NCBI RefSeq assembly: GCF_012272835.1
Contig: NZ_JAAWWK010000003.1
Span: forward strand, 434,001 to 498,000
Length of the DNA: 64,000 nt
Source of the DNA: Spongiibacter thalassae
Lineage (GTDB): Bacteria; Pseudomonadota; Gammaproteobacteria; Pseudomonadales; Spongiibacteraceae
Reading direction: 5' to 3'
The first letter of the stretch is position 1. Each line of letters starts with the position of its first letter. The notes below the pieces were generated by a model. The model saw only the letters and a program-made list of their open reading frames with translations. It ran no database searches and was not told where the DNA came from. Positions 29,261-38,775 of this stretch are shown here, piece after piece. The translations under genes were made by a program, and so were the position numbers.

Positions 29261-30559
29261 TTATTTCTCGTTATCGGTGTTAATCAATCGCAATGCGGGA
29301 ATATCCGCCTGGGACAGGCTTTGCTGTTCCAGATATTTAATGATGCCGCCCACTGAGATCACCTTGCCGTCCATAAACTGATTGGGGCCAAGGTGCTGTG
29401 ATTTGGGCAGCATCATTTTTTCGTGCAGGTTACCTTCGGTCTTACGGTCGATATTGGGGCTGTCCAGACCGATTGCAGCAGCAGCTATCCTGAATTCAGC
29501 GGGTTTGTAGACCGCGCGTACAGTTTCGTCGATGTTCAGGGCAACGTTGAGCTGGCCCCAGCGGTACATCTGGGAAATAAACCATTCACCGTGATTCAGC
29601 CAGGGAAAGTTGGCCGAATAACGGTGAAAGACATGGAAGTCATCGACTCGCTCCGGGGGCTTGCCATGATGTTTCAGTGAAAAGCCGGTAAGAGAGAGGG
29701 CGACAGTTTCCTCCGGAAGGGCAATATAAGCCGCCTGGCTAATGATTTTTGCTGCGCTGCGGCGATTTTCCTTTTTGTCCAGCCAGATACAGGCGCGCAG
29801 CAGTGCGCGGAGAATCGCCTGATGGGTGCCCGGATGCTTTTTAGCCCAGGACTCACTGACGGCAAAAACCTTTTCCGGGCTGTTATTCCACAACTGGTAT
29901 TTGGTGGCGACCACATGTCCCAATTGCTGTTGAACAGCCAGTGTATTCCAGGGTTCACCAACACAAAACCCGTGGATATCACCTTCGCTCATTGCCTGTA
30001 CCATTTTGGGCGGCGGAACCACCACAATCTCGATATCGGTGTCGGGGTTGATGCCGGCACTGGCAAGCCAGTAGCGCAGCTCATAACTTTGGGTAGAGCA
30101 GGGGTAAACAATACCAAAACGCAGCTTGGGACGTTTCGCGCGTTTGTTTTCCTCGACGAGACACTGCAAAGCCTGGGCCGCGATCAACGGGCTGAATTCG
30201 CTGCGCGGATCGATGTCGTAGAGGTGGTTGTACAGCTCGTTATTGATGGTAATGGCATTGCCATTCAAATCCAGCACCATCGCGCTGATAAGGTCGATGC
30301 GGGGACCACCCACTCCCAATCGCGCGGCAACCGGCATCGACGCCAGCATTTGTGCACCATCCAGAATTTCCAGCCCTACCTTGTCGCGGATACCCGCCCA
30401 GGACGACTCCCGTTGCAGGTTAACGTTGAGTCCCTCGGCGTTGAAAAATCCCTTTTCCTGAGCAATAACCAAGGGAGCGCAGTCAGTAAGCGGAATAAAA
30501 CCCAGATTAATATCGCTTTTTTCAAGCTCGGGTGTGCTTCCGCTACGGGCGCTGGGCAT
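29261..30559 (-). CDS. nasS: Nitrate/nitrite sensor NasS
   Basis: A 432-residue protein of the NrtA/CmpA binding-protein family (INLGFIPLTDCAPLVIAQEKG near residue 16; HGFCVGEPWN near 210) with no signal peptide. That fits the cytoplasmic sensor NasS, which sequesters NasT until nitrate or nitrite binds. It is similar in design to the secreted NrtA at 32520, so the operon holds one transport and one sensing version. It lies between the ATPase gene (1-bp gap) and nasT. Confidence 0.85.
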   Translation of the reverse strand: MPSARSGSTPELEKSDINLGFIPLTDCAPLVIAQEKGFFNAEGLNVNLQRESSWAGIRDKVGLEILDGAQMLASMPVAARLGVGGPRIDLISAMVLDLNGNAITINNELYNHLYDIDPRSEFSPLIAAQALQCLVEENKRAKRPKLRFGIVYPCSTQSYELRYWLASAGINPDTDIEIVVVPPPKMVQAMSEGDIHGFCVGEPWNTLAVQQQLGHVVATKYQLWNNSPEKVFAVSESWAKKHPGTHQAILRALLRACIWLDKKENRRSAAKIISQAAYIALPEETVALSLTGFSLKHHGKPPERVDDFHVFHRYSANFPWLNHGEWFISQMYRWGQLNVALNIDETVRAVYKPAEFRIAAAAIGLDSPNIDRKTEGNLHEKMMLPKSQHLGPNQFMDGKVISVGGIIKYLEQQSLSQADIPALRLINTDNEK

Positions 30560-30560
30560 G

Positions 30561-31433
30561 TCAGGCTCCTACGACTTTATCAAGTTTTTGATCGGTATCG
30601 GCGGCGTCCGCCGGCGTTGCAGTGGCCGACTTGGCCACTATGGGCACATCCGGCTTCGCCTGTTTCTGGTGAAGGAAAGTCAATACCTCGGCGCGATAGT
30701 GGTTGTAATCCGGCGAATCCGCCAAAGCCAGACGATCGCGAGGCCGCGGCAGATCGATCGACAGTATGTCGCCGACGCTGGCGGCGGGGCCATTGGTCAT
30801 CATTACGATGCGGTCAGAGAGCAGCACCGCCTCATCGACATCGTGGGTAATCAGAATAACCGTGTTATTCAGCTCCGCCTGTATTTCCATCAATGCGTCC
30901 TGTAAGTGAGCACGGGTCAACGCGTCCAGAGCACCAAAGGGTTCGTCCATCAACAGCACCTTCGGCTCCATCGCCAGCGCCCGGGCAATGCCCACTCGTT
31001 GTTTCATGCCGCCGGATATTTCTGCCGGATATTTGTGCAAAGCGTGGCTCATGTGCACTAGTTCGAGGTTGTGCGCCACCCAGTCGCGGATTTCCGCCTT
31101 ATTCTTTTTGCCCTTGAACACCTGTTTTACCGCTAACTCCACGTTTTCGTACACCGTAAGCCAGGGAAAGAGGCTGTGGTTCTGGAATACTACAGCACGA
31201 TCCGGGCCAGGTTCATTCACCTCTTTGGACTCCAGCACCACGGCGCCCTCTGTCGCCTGATAAAGTCCAGCGACGATATTGAGTACCGTCGACTTGCCGC
31301 AGCCCGAGTGACCAATCAGGGAGATAAACTCCCCCCGGGCAATTTTTAAATCGACCTTGTCCAGCGCCTTGAACGGCCCGTTTTTCGTGGGGAACTCAAT
31401 ACTGATATGGGATATATCCAGGTAGTGTGACAT
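30561..31433 (-). CDS. Nitrate ABC transporter ATP-binding protein
   Basis: About 290 residues. Walker A GHSGCGKST is at 41-49, the signature SGGMKQRVGIARALA near 137, and Walker B VLLMDEP near 158, all intact. It belongs to the NrtD/SsuB/TauB group and energises the nitrate/nitrite importer. The ATG at 31433 is chosen because GGAG sits 6 bp before it; the in-frame ATG at 31463 would overlap the permease gene. The C-terminal extension (about 35 Ala/Asp-rich residues) is unremarkable. NrtC-type fused sensor domains are absent; NasS is a separate gene. Confidence 0.9.
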   Translation of the reverse strand: MSHYLDISHISIEFPTKNGPFKALDKVDLKIARGEFISLIGHSGCGKSTVLNIVAGLYQATEGAVVLESKEVNEPGPDRAVVFQNHSLFPWLTVYENVELAVKQVFKGKKNKAEIRDWVAHNLELVHMSHALHKYPAEISGGMKQRVGIARALAMEPKVLLMDEPFGALDALTRAHLQDALMEIQAELNNTVILITHDVDEAVLLSDRIVMMTNGPAASVGDILSIDLPRPRDRLALADSPDYNHYRAEVLTFLHQKQAKPDVPIVAKSATATPADAADTDQKLDKVVGA

Positions 31434-31443
31434 GGTGAACTCC

Positions 31444-32475
31444 TTACGAGACGGCGTCGTCATGGGCGACGAGTTTGTGAAGGGACTGCATCATAGAGTC
31501 GAGAATGAAGCCGATCAGACCGATGGTGATAACCGCAAACATAATACGAGCCAGGGATTCCGAGCTGCCGTTCTGGAATTCATCCCAGACAAATTTGCCC
31601 AGACCGGGGTTTTGCGCCAGCATTTCCGCAGCGATCAGCACCATCCAGCCGATACCCAGCGAGATACGCAGGCCGGTGAAGATCATCGGCAGCGACGCCG
31701 GTATGGCGATTTTTCTGACCTGGGTCATCCAGCCCAACTGGATGACTCGACCGACATTGATCAGATCCTTGTCGATATTTGCGACGCCCATGGCAGTGTT
31801 GATCAGCGTCGGCCACATACAGCACAGGGTGACGGTAATGGCGGAATTAACGAAGGACTTTGGCATCATCGGGTCGTCGCTTACATAGAGCGCGCTGACT
31901 ACCATAGTCACCAGCGGCAGCCAGGCCAGCGGCGAAACCGGCTTCAGCACCTGAATAATCGGAGAAATCGCGGTGTTGAGCAGGGGACTGAGACCACAGG
32001 CCACACCGATAGGGATGGCGATCACCGATGCCACCAAAAACCCGGTAAACACGGTTTTCAGGCTGGTGACAATCTGATCGAGGTAGGTCGGCTTGCCGGT
32101 GTAGGGCCGAATTTTAACTTCCGCGTCGGGGTTTTTCGCCAGCTTGGCCTCATTGCGCTTGTGTTGGCGCTCGTAAAAGGCCTCGGCTTTTTGCCGTTCG
32201 GCTTTGTGTTCCTGCCACAGGGACTGTCCTGCCTCGACAACGGCACCGGGGCCGGGCAGCGTACCCAAGCTGGTCACCACTTTCGCCGCACCGGTTGACC
32301 ACATGGCCAAAAACAGCAGTATCGCCACAATGGGCAGGCCAATTTGCCGGGCAATTTCTGCCCCCTGTTCCCGGGGGTTGTCCCACATGGCTAGCTTAAC
32401 CACCGGTATCATCCATTTGAAACCGGCAAGATTTAAGTAGTGAAGGGCGTTTTGCTTGAACATCTTTTTCTCCAA
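31444..32475 (-). CDS. nrtB: Nitrate ABC transporter permease
   Basis: A 343-residue inner-membrane permease. A first helix (GLPIVAILLFLAMWSTGAA, about residue 45) is followed by a soluble Lys/Glu-rich segment of about 60 residues, then five to six helices of the BPD_transp_1 domain. The coupling loop is near LISVGRVIQLGWMTQVRKIA-like sequence at about 225. It partners the ATPase gene 10 bp downstream and the binding protein NrtA 44 bp upstream. Confidence 0.9.
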   Translation of the reverse strand: MEKKMFKQNALHYLNLAGFKWMIPVVKLAMWDNPREQGAEIARQIGLPIVAILLFLAMWSTGAAKVVTSLGTLPGPGAVVEAGQSLWQEHKAERQKAEAFYERQHKRNEAKLAKNPDAEVKIRPYTGKPTYLDQIVTSLKTVFTGFLVASVIAIPIGVACGLSPLLNTAISPIIQVLKPVSPLAWLPLVTMVVSALYVSDDPMMPKSFVNSAITVTLCCMWPTLINTAMGVANIDKDLINVGRVIQLGWMTQVRKIAIPASLPMIFTGLRISLGIGWMVLIAAEMLAQNPGLGKFVWDEFQNGSSESLARIMFAVITIGLIGFILDSMMQSLHKLVAHDDAVS

Positions 32476-32519
32476 AGGCCCGCCACAGGGGCGGGCTTAC
32501 CGAATACTGCTATGGATGC

Positions 32520-33881
32520 TTACAGGCTATCGCCTTTCTTCAGCCCAATTTTGAACTTATTCAAGTATTCATTAGGCTTGCTGCCGTCAAAGGTAATACC
32601 GTCGATAAATTCAGACTGAGGTGGCTTGAAGCCCGTCTCGGTGGTGAAATCGGGGAATTCGCTGGCCTTCATTTTGCCTTCTGCGATCAGCTCCTGAGCG
32701 GCAATGGCGTAGATGTCAGGGCGATAAACCTTTTTGGCAATGTCCATATACCAGCTGTCTGGCTTATGCTCGCCAATTTGTCCCCAGCGGCGCATCTGCG
32801 TCAGGTACCAGATAGCATCGGAGTAGTAAGGGAAGGTCGCGTTGTAGCGGAAGAACACGTTGAAGTCAGGGACCTCACGCTTGTCGCCTTTCTCGTACTC
32901 GAAAGTACCGGTCATGGAGTTGGCAATAACGTCGTAGTCAGCGCCCACGTAATTTGAGCGGGAGAGAATTTTTACCGCTTCCGGACGGTTGGCGTTGTTG
33001 TTGTCGTCCAGCCACTTGGCGGCGCGGATCATCGCCTTCACCACGGCAATATGTGTTTGCGGATATTTATCAGCCCACGCCTTGCTCACACCGAAGACTT
33101 TCTCGGGGTTATTTTTCCAGATTTCGTAATCGGTAATCACCGGTACGCCAATACCCTTGAACACCGCTTGTTGGTTCCAGGGCTCACCCACGCAATATCC
33201 GTAGATGGTGCCAGCTTCCATCGTCGCCGGCATTTGCGGCGGGGGGGTTACTGAAAGCAGCGCATCCGCATTGATCTGACCGCTGATGTCGCCTTTGGCG
33301 GGCGCATAGTAGCCGGGGTGAATACCACCGGCTGCCAGCCAGTAGCGCAGCTCATAGTTGTGGGTCGATACCGGAAATACCATGCCCATTTTGAAGGGTT
33401 TGCCTTCAGACTTGTATTTATCGACCACCGGTTTGAGGTAATCGGCTTTGATCGGGTGTACAGGCTTGCCATCTTTTTGCTTGGGAATATGGGGCTTCAT
33501 TTCTTCCCATACCGAGTTGGAAACGGTGATGCCGTTGCCGTTCAGATCCATACTGAATGCGGTAATGATGTGCGCCTGGGTGCCGAAGCCGATGGTCGCC
33601 CCCAGCGGTTGCCCCGCCAGCATATGCGCGCCGTCCAGCTCGCCGGTGATAACCCGATCAAGCAGCACTTTCCAGTTAGCCTGGGCCTCGAGCGTGACAT
33701 AAAGGCCCTCGTCCTCGAAGAATTGCTTCTCGTAGGCGATGGCCAGTGGGGCCATATCGGTAAGCTTGATAAAGCCGAATTTAAGTTCTTCCTTTTCAGG
33801 TTCAACGGCGATGCTCAATGAGCTAACACCAAGGGCCAGTGCGCTCAGGGTGGCGGTAAGTGCGCTTTTATACCAGGACAT
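32520..33881 (-). CDS. nrtA: Periplasmic nitrate/nitrite-binding protein NrtA
   Basis: About 453 residues from the ATG at 33881, which puts a signal peptide first ([19 protein letters not shown]). The upstream in-frame start at 33926 would spoil this, and GGAGACAG lies just ahead of the chosen ATG. Family motifs are [20 protein letters not shown] near residue 32, [16 protein letters not shown] near 235 and [20 protein letters not shown] near 340. It captures nitrate or nitrite for NrtB. As first gene of the operon it is preceded by a sigma-54 promoter. Confidence 0.9.
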   Translation of the reverse strand: MSWYKSALTATLSALALGVSSLSIAVEPEKEELKFGFIKLTDMAPLAIAYEKQFFEDEGLYVTLEAQANWKVLLDRVITGELDGAHMLAGQPLGATIGFGTQAHIITAFSMDLNGNGITVSNSVWEEMKPHIPKQKDGKPVHPIKADYLKPVVDKYKSEGKPFKMGMVFPVSTHNYELRYWLAAGGIHPGYYAPAKGDISGQINADALLSVTPPPQMPATMEAGTIYGYCVGEPWNQQAVFKGIGVPVITDYEIWKNNPEKVFGVSKAWADKYPQTHIAVVKAMIRAAKWLDDNNNANRPEAVKILSRSNYVGADYDVIANSMTGTFEYEKGDKREVPDFNVFFRYNATFPYYSDAIWYLTQMRRWGQIGEHKPDSWYMDIAKKVYRPDIYAIAAQELIAEGKMKASEFPDFTTETGFKPPQSEFIDGITFDGSKPNEYLNKFKIGLKKGDSL

Positions 33882-34002
33882 TGTCTGTCTCCGTTCAGAA
33901 AATCCGGGTGCCAAGTGGGTGATCAAGCCCTGGGCTCCCTTAGTCGATCCCGCCAGTATTGGCAGAGTGAGTTTTCAGTCAGAACGTTCTGGTAAGCGAA
34001 AG

Positions 34003-34018
34003 AGCAATTGCTATGCCA
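34003..34018 (-). promoter_or_regulatory. Sigma-54 promoter of the nrt-nas operon
   Basis: On the minus strand TGGCATAGCAATTGCT matches the sigma-54 consensus (TGGCAC-N5-TTGCW) with the invariant GG and GC ten bases apart. Transcription would start near 33990, about 110 nt ahead of the nrtA ATG. Nitrogen control through NtrC is the expected input. Confidence 0.8.
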
Positions 34019-34137
34019 CAAACAATATTTCTATAAAAATCAGTTAGATATGTTTATTTCGGCGCGACCTGCCCCGAGCTCGGTGCGCTAAAGGTGTGCT
34101 TTTTTCAGGCGAAAATGGATTCGTGTGGCGGCGTAGT

Positions 34138-34154
34138 GGGGCAATATTGGTGCA
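34138..34154 (-). promoter_or_regulatory. Candidate NtrC enhancer site
   Basis: TGCACCAATATTGCCCC on the minus strand has one perfect half (TGCACC) and one weak half of the NtrC consensus TGCACC-N4-TGGTGCA. It lies about 120 bp upstream of the sigma-54 promoter, a usual enhancer distance. Confidence 0.4.
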
Positions 34155-34233
34155 GTAAAGACTGGTTTGATATGCGGCTTAATGCCCCCAAGTGGTGAAT
34201 GCCGGGGACAAAGGCCCCGGGGGCAGAGTCAAT

Positions 34234-34956
34234 TCAGAGCGGAAAGTGCTGTAGATCAATCACATCATCACGCACGTCCAATACCCAGCCCTGACTGTCC
34301 CAGTCGCCGAGCACAATGCGCTCTGCCGACTCACCGGCAAGGTCGATGTGATGCCGTTGGGGGCGATGGGTATGGCCGTGAATCAAACGCAGGCACTGGT
34401 AGTCGAGCATTTGTCGCTGCACTTCAGCGGGATTTACATCCATGATGTCGGCTGCTTTATTACTATTGGCCTCGTTACTGGCCATGCGCAGCTGCCGGGC
34501 CAAGGCACGTCGCTCCTCGAGGGATTTACTCATCGCCTCCTGCTGCCACGCCGGGCTGCGCACCATGGCACGAAACTGCTGGTATTGGGGATCGTCAATA
34601 CACAGGCTATCACCGTGCATCAGCAGGGTAGGCTGGCCAGCGAGCTCCAGCTGAAAAGGGTCGGGCAGCAGCGTTGCGCCCACCGCCTTGCAGAAATCGT
34701 CTCCCAGCAGAAAGTCGCGATTGCCGTGCATCAGGTAGAGGTCAGTACCGTTTTCGGTCAGCGCCCTGAGCGCCGCGGCGACCTGCTGAGCAAGGTCACT
34801 GTCATCATCATCGCCAACCCACATTTCAAAGAAATCGCCGAGGATATACAACTCGTCAGCGGCACGGGCTCTGGTCTCCATAAAATGAAAAAACGCCCGA
34901 AGAATCTCCGGGCGTTTTTCATCCAGATGGAGGTCTGAAATAAACAGACGCTGCAT
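34234..34956 (-). CDS. lpxH: UDP-2,3-diacylglucosamine diphosphatase
   Basis: A 240-residue lipid A biosynthesis enzyme that hydrolyses UDP-2,3-diacylglucosamine to lipid X at the inner membrane face. The calcineurin-like metal motifs are all present: SDLHLDE at the start, GDFFEMWVGDD near 41, GNRDFLLGDDF near 80, MHGDSL near 113 and HGHTHRP near 195. The start is ATG at 34956; the preceding TTG (34957-34959) directly follows the ppiB stop (TGATTGATG), so the two genes are coupled. Confidence 0.95.
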   Translation of the reverse strand: MQRLFISDLHLDEKRPEILRAFFHFMETRARAADELYILGDFFEMWVGDDDDSDLAQQVAAALRALTENGTDLYLMHGNRDFLLGDDFCKAVGATLLPDPFQLELAGQPTLLMHGDSLCIDDPQYQQFRAMVRSPAWQQEAMSKSLEERRALARQLRMASNEANSNKAADIMDVNPAEVQRQMLDYQCLRLIHGHTHRPQRHHIDLAGESAERIVLGDWDSQGWVLDVRDDVIDLQHFPL

Positions 34957-34959
34957 CAA

Positions 34960-35454
34960 TCAGCCCTGCCAAACAGCCTGTTCAATGATAACGTCCTCAG
35001 CAGGAACATCCTGGTGGCCGCCGGCACTGGTTGTACGCACGGCTTTGATCGCGTTGACCACATCCATGCCTTCAGTCACTTTACCAAACACCGCGTAACC
35101 CCAGCCCTGCATGTTTTTGCCGCTGTGGTTGAGGAAATCGTTGTTCTTGACGTTGATAAAGAACTGGGCGCTGGCCGAGTGGGGGTCCATGGTGCGTGCC
35201 ATCGCCAGAGTGCCCACTTCGTTTTTCAAGCCGTTGTCCGCTTCGTTTTCAATTGGGTCACGGGTCGCCTTTTGCTTCATGCCCGGCTCAAAGCCGCCGC
35301 CCTGTACCATGAAGTTGTCGATAACACGGTGGAAAATGGTGCCGTCGTAGAAGCCTTCTTCTACATACTGCTTGAAGTTTGCGGCAGTTTTAGGTGCATT
35401 GTCGAAGTCCAGTTCGATCTTGATTTCGCCAAAATTTGTTTTAAAGATAACCAT
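34960..35454 (-). CDS. ppiB: Cytoplasmic peptidyl-prolyl cis-trans isomerase B
   Basis: A 164-residue cyclophilin without signal peptide. The active-site motif [16 protein letters not shown] is at about residues 41-56, with [17 protein letters not shown] near 90 and [15 protein letters not shown] near 120. It accelerates proline isomerisation in the cytoplasm. It is the first gene of a ppiB-lpxH pair and divergent from glnS, with a 153-bp gap between them. Confidence 0.95.
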   Translation of the reverse strand: MVIFKTNFGEIKIELDFDNAPKTAANFKQYVEEGFYDGTIFHRVIDNFMVQGGGFEPGMKQKATRDPIENEADNGLKNEVGTLAMARTMDPHSASAQFFINVKNNDFLNHSGKNMQGWGYAVFGKVTEGMDVVNAIKAVRTTSAGGHQDVPAEDVIIEQAVWQG

Positions 35455-35484
35455 TTGCGCTGATCTCGCTTATAAGCCGAATTT

Positions 35485-35506
35485 AAAGCCGGTATAATAC
35501 GGCTTT
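35485..35506. promoter_or_regulatory. Hairpin enclosing a TATAAT box between ppiB and glnS
   Basis: AAAGCCG and CGGCTTT form a perfect 7-bp inverted repeat around GTATAATA, so the only good -10 box in this divergent gap (TATAAT, 35493-35498, plus strand) lies in the loop. The -35 is poor (TTATAA-like, about 17 bp upstream). It probably drives glnS with a leader of about 100 nt. Confidence 0.4.
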
Positions 35507-35607
35507 TGGCTCGAGGGTGAAACCAACCGGCTAGGCTTGACCCCGAGACTTCACAATTGCCGCTATACGCGCATAACATCGCGCGCTGACATGAGATTTT
35601 CAATTCA

Positions 35608-37290
35608 ATGAGTGAACAAGACGCCGCCGGAAACAATTTTCTGCGCAGTATTATCCGCAAAGACATTGAAGCTGGCCGCCTGGAGGGAGAACTGGTCACC
35701 CGTTTTCCCCCTGAGCCAAATGGCTTTCTCCACATCGGACACGCCAAGTCCATCTGCCTGAATTTCGGCCTGGCCGAGCATTTTGGCGGCAAATGCCACC
35801 TGCGTTTTGACGACACCAACCCCGCAAAGGAAGAACAGTCCTACATCGACGCCATCCAGGAAGATATCACCTGGCTGGGTTTCAACTGGTCTGGCCCGGT
35901 GCGCTATGCCTCGGATTACTTTGATACGCTCTATGAATACGCCCTGCACCTGATTCGTGAAGGCAAGGCCTATGTCTGCGAACTGTCGGCAGATGAAGCC
36001 CGGGAGTATCGCGGCACACTGACCGAGCCGGGCCGCAACAGCCCTTATCGCGACCGCAGCAGCGAGGAAAATCTGGCGCTGTTTGAAGCCATGCGGGCAG
36101 GGGAGTTTGACGAAGGCAGCAAGGTGTTGCGGGCTAAAATTGATATGTCGGCACCCAATATCAATCTGCGCGACCCGATTATTTACCGCATCCGCAAACA
36201 GCACCACCACCAGACTGGCGACAAGTGGTGTATTTACCCCACCTATGACTTCACCCACGGCCAATCCGATGCAATCGAGGGGATTACCCACTCGATATGC
36301 ACCCTGGAATTTGAGGATCACCGGCCTTTATACGAGTGGTTTATCGAGAACCTGCCGGTTCCCGCTCAACCCAGGCAATACGAGTTTGCCCGGCTGAATG
36401 TCAACTACACGGTGACCAGCAAGCGCAAACTGAAGGCGCTGGTTGACGAGCAGGTTGTGGCAGGCTGGGACGACCCCCGTATGCCTACCATTGCCGGCAT
36501 GCGCCGTCGCGGCTTTACGCCCCGATCATTGCGCCACTTTTGTGAAATGGTCGGTGTAGCCCGCAGCGAAGGGGTGGTCGATGTGGCGATGCTGGAGCAC
36601 GCCATTCGCGACGATCTGGACAAAAACGCCCCCCGGGCAATGTGCGTGATGGCGCCGCTGAAGCTGGTGATTACCAATTATCCCGAGGACAAGGTTGAAT
36701 GGCTCAGTGCCCCCGGACACCCGAATCGCGATGACCTCGGCACACGCTCGTTGCCCTTCACCCGCGAAGTGTTCATTGAACAAGACGACTTTCGCGAAGA
36801 GGCCAATAAGAAATTCAAGCGCCTGGTGCTGGGTAAAAAAGTCCGATTGCGCAACGCCTATGTCTTGCTGGCCGAAGAGGTCATCAAAGACGCCGAGGGA
36901 AATATTGTCGAAGTGCATTGCAGCTACGACGCCGACACCTTGGGAGAAGACCCGGCAGACGGCGTCAAACCCAAAGGGGTAATTCACTGGGTATCGGCCA
37001 GCCACGGCCGCCGCGCCGTTGTACGCTGCTACGACCGGCTGTTCAATCACGAGTCGCCGGACCGAGGTGGCGAAGACTTTATGCAGCACGTAAATCCCGA
37101 CTCCCTGCAGGTGTTCAACGATTGCTGGATAGAACCGGGACTTGCCGACGCGCCCGCAGAAAGCCACTTTCAGTTTGAGCGCACTGGCTATTTCGTCAGT
37201 GACCGCATCGATCACTCCACGGAAAACCCGGTGTTCAACCGTACGATTGCCCTGCGCGACAGCTGGGCCAAAGCAGGTGGTGCCGAGTAG
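35608..37290 (+). CDS. glnS: Glutaminyl-tRNA synthetase
   Basis: A 560-residue class I synthetase that charges tRNA-Gln. HIGH appears in [14 protein letters not shown] (about residue 37); the KMSKS counterpart is VTSKRKL (about 272); the binding motifs DDTNPAKEE and [14 protein letters not shown] are present. The anticodon-binding beta-barrels follow. Length is normal. A proper glutaminyl enzyme means the organism need not rely on transamidation for this tRNA. It is followed 81 bp later by cysS. Confidence 0.97.
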   Translation: MSEQDAAGNNFLRSIIRKDIEAGRLEGELVTRFPPEPNGFLHIGHAKSICLNFGLAEHFGGKCHLRFDDTNPAKEEQSYIDAIQEDITWLGFNWSGPVRYASDYFDTLYEYALHLIREGKAYVCELSADEAREYRGTLTEPGRNSPYRDRSSEENLALFEAMRAGEFDEGSKVLRAKIDMSAPNINLRDPIIYRIRKQHHHQTGDKWCIYPTYDFTHGQSDAIEGITHSICTLEFEDHRPLYEWFIENLPVPAQPRQYEFARLNVNYTVTSKRKLKALVDEQVVAGWDDPRMPTIAGMRRRGFTPRSLRHFCEMVGVARSEGVVDVAMLEHAIRDDLDKNAPRAMCVMAPLKLVITNYPEDKVEWLSAPGHPNRDDLGTRSLPFTREVFIEQDDFREEANKKFKRLVLGKKVRLRNAYVLLAEEVIKDAEGNIVEVHCSYDADTLGEDPADGVKPKGVIHWVSASHGRRAVVRCYDRLFNHESPDRGGEDFMQHVNPDSLQVFNDCWIEPGLADAPAESHFQFERTGYFVSDRIDHSTENPVFNRTIALRDSWAKAGGAE

Positions 37291-37371
37291 GGCTTGCGGG
37301 CGAGCCGCTCCCCCTACGTCATACATACTTTGGGCAGCCCAGCGCTGCCCCTAACGAGAAATCGCAGGTTC

Positions 37372-38775
37372 ATGAGCATACATATCTACAACACCCTGAG
37401 TCGCAGCAAGCAGCCGCTTAATCCAATAGAGCCTGGCAAGGTGAAAATGTATGTTTGCGGCATGACCGTCTACGATTACTGCCACCTCGGCCACGCCCGG
37501 GTCCTTGTTGCCTTTGACGTCATCAGCCGCTATCTGCGGGCCAAGGGCTTTGAGCTGACCTATGTGCGCAACATCACCGATATCGACGATAAGATACTGC
37601 GTCGGGCAGAGGAGAATAACGAACCCTTTGAGGCGCTGACATCACGCTTTATTCAGGCCATGCACGAGGATGCGGAGCGCCTGGGTATCGAGGCTCCCGA
37701 CGCCGAGCCTCGGGCCACCGCCCACATCGCAGACATTGTGACAATGACCGCGACCCTGATTGACAAAGGCTACGCCTACCACGCTGAAAATGGCGATGTT
37801 TACTACCGGGTAAGTCGTTTTGACGGCTACGGGAAACTCTCGGGCAAGAATCCCGAGGAGTTGCTCTCCGGTGCTCGAATTGCCGTAGACGAAGCCAAGG
37901 AAGACCCTCGGGATTTCGCCCTGTGGAAGGCGGCAAAAGCCGGTGAGGTCAGCTGGGAGTCCCCTTGGGGGGCAGGCCGCCCAGGCTGGCATATTGAATG
38001 CTCGGCGATGTCTACCTGCTGTCTGGGGGATAATTTCGATATTCACGGCGGCGGCCCCGATCTGGTATTCCCCCACCACGAGAATGAAATCGCCCAATCT
38101 GAAGCGGCTACCGGCAAGGCCTACGCCAACACCTGGATGCACGCGGGTGCGGTGCGGGTAGACAATGAAAAAATGTCCAAGTCGCTGGGCAACTTCTTCA
38201 CTATTCGGGAAATTCTGGACAAATATCACCCCGAGGTAGTGCGCTATTTCCTGATTTCCAGCCACTACCGCAGTGCCATTAACTACTCCGAGGACAATCT
38301 GCAAATTGCCAAGCAGAACCTTGAGCGTTTTTACCATGCCCTGAAAGGTCTGGGGAATATCGCCGAACGGCCCTACGCCGAGCTGGATCTGGCCGAGCCC
38401 TATGTAGCGCGCTTTGACGCTGCTATGGCCGACGACTTCAATGCCCCCGAAGCACTGGCGGTACTCTACGAAATTGTTCGCGATATGAACAATGCCGGGG
38501 CCGCTGGCGACACTGAGCGACAACAGGAATTGGCTGCATTACTCAAGTCGTTGGCCGCAGTGCTGGGCATTCTGCGCACAGGCGCAGAAGAATTTTTACA
38601 GACAGCCACAGAGGGAGCCATCAGCGCAGAGGAGATCGACGCGTTGATTGCCGACCGTGCCCAGGCAAAAAAAGACCGGGACTTCGCCCGCGCCGACCAG
38701 ATTCGTGCAGAACTGACTGATCGGGGCGTAGTACTGGAAGATAGCCGCGAAGGGACTACCTGGCGCCGCGCTTGA
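37372..38775 (+). CDS. cysS: Cysteinyl-tRNA synthetase
   Basis: A 467-residue class I synthetase. The zinc-binding Cys is in MYVCGMTVYDYCHLGH (about residue 25; HLGH is the HIGH motif), with further zinc ligands in GWHIECSAM and HHENE. KMSKSLGNFF is near residue 266, and the C-terminal helical bundle and anticodon domain are complete. The ATG at 37372 gives the usual MSIHIYNTL start; an in-frame ATG at 37294 would add 26 atypical residues. Its last 20 bp overlap the opposite-strand VanZ-like gene. Confidence 0.97.
   Translation: MSIHIYNTLSRSKQPLNPIEPGKVKMYVCGMTVYDYCHLGHARVLVAFDVISRYLRAKGFELTYVRNITDIDDKILRRAEENNEPFEALTSRFIQAMHEDAERLGIEAPDAEPRATAHIADIVTMTATLIDKGYAYHAENGDVYYRVSRFDGYGKLSGKNPEELLSGARIAVDEAKEDPRDFALWKAAKAGEVSWESPWGAGRPGWHIECSAMSTCCLGDNFDIHGGGPDLVFPHHENEIAQSEAATGKAYANTWMHAGAVRVDNEKMSKSLGNFFTIREILDKYHPEVVRYFLISSHYRSAINYSEDNLQIAKQNLERFYHALKGLGNIAERPYAELDLAEPYVARFDAAMADDFNAPEALAVLYEIVRDMNNAGAAGDTERQQELAALLKSLAAVLGILRTGAEEFLQTATEGAISAEEIDALIADRAQAKKDRDFARADQIRAELTDRGVVLEDSREGTTWRRA

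Larger units (their letters stand above)
33882..34233. other. Intergenic region before nrtA, regulatory
   Basis: These 352 bp hold no gene I can support. Contents: a sigma-54 promoter (34003-34018), a candidate NtrC site (34138-34154), a leader of about 110 nt with the palindrome CAGAACGTTCTG (33980-33991), and a short GC-rich hairpin (CCGGGG/CCCCGG, about 34202-34219) next to the lpxH stop. Confidence 0.6.

Noticed and set aside
29822-30850. A 342-codon open frame opposite nasS and the ATPase gene
   Set aside because: It lies antisense to two clearly conserved genes, has no domain signature, and its composition is that expected from the opposite strand of GC-rich coding DNA.
33882-33990. 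ANTAR-type tandem hairpins in the nrtA leader
   Set aside because: Short stems exist (CAGAACGTTCTG; GCCA/TGGC) but I could not place two hairpins with the A1/G4 hexaloops that NasT-type proteins recognise, and there is no T-run terminator after them. Folding would be needed.
34201-34224. GC-rich hairpin after lpxH as a terminator
   Set aside because: The stem CCGGGG/CCCCGG is short and no T-run follows on the minus strand.
34348-34938. Long open frame opposite lpxH
   Set aside because: LpxH has all its metal-binding motifs in the minus frame; the plus frame shows no motif and no ribosome site.
35520-35607. T-box or other leader control ahead of glnS and cysS
   Set aside because: No T-box core sequence or antiterminator pairing is visible, and T-boxes for these genes are not expected in gammaproteobacteria.
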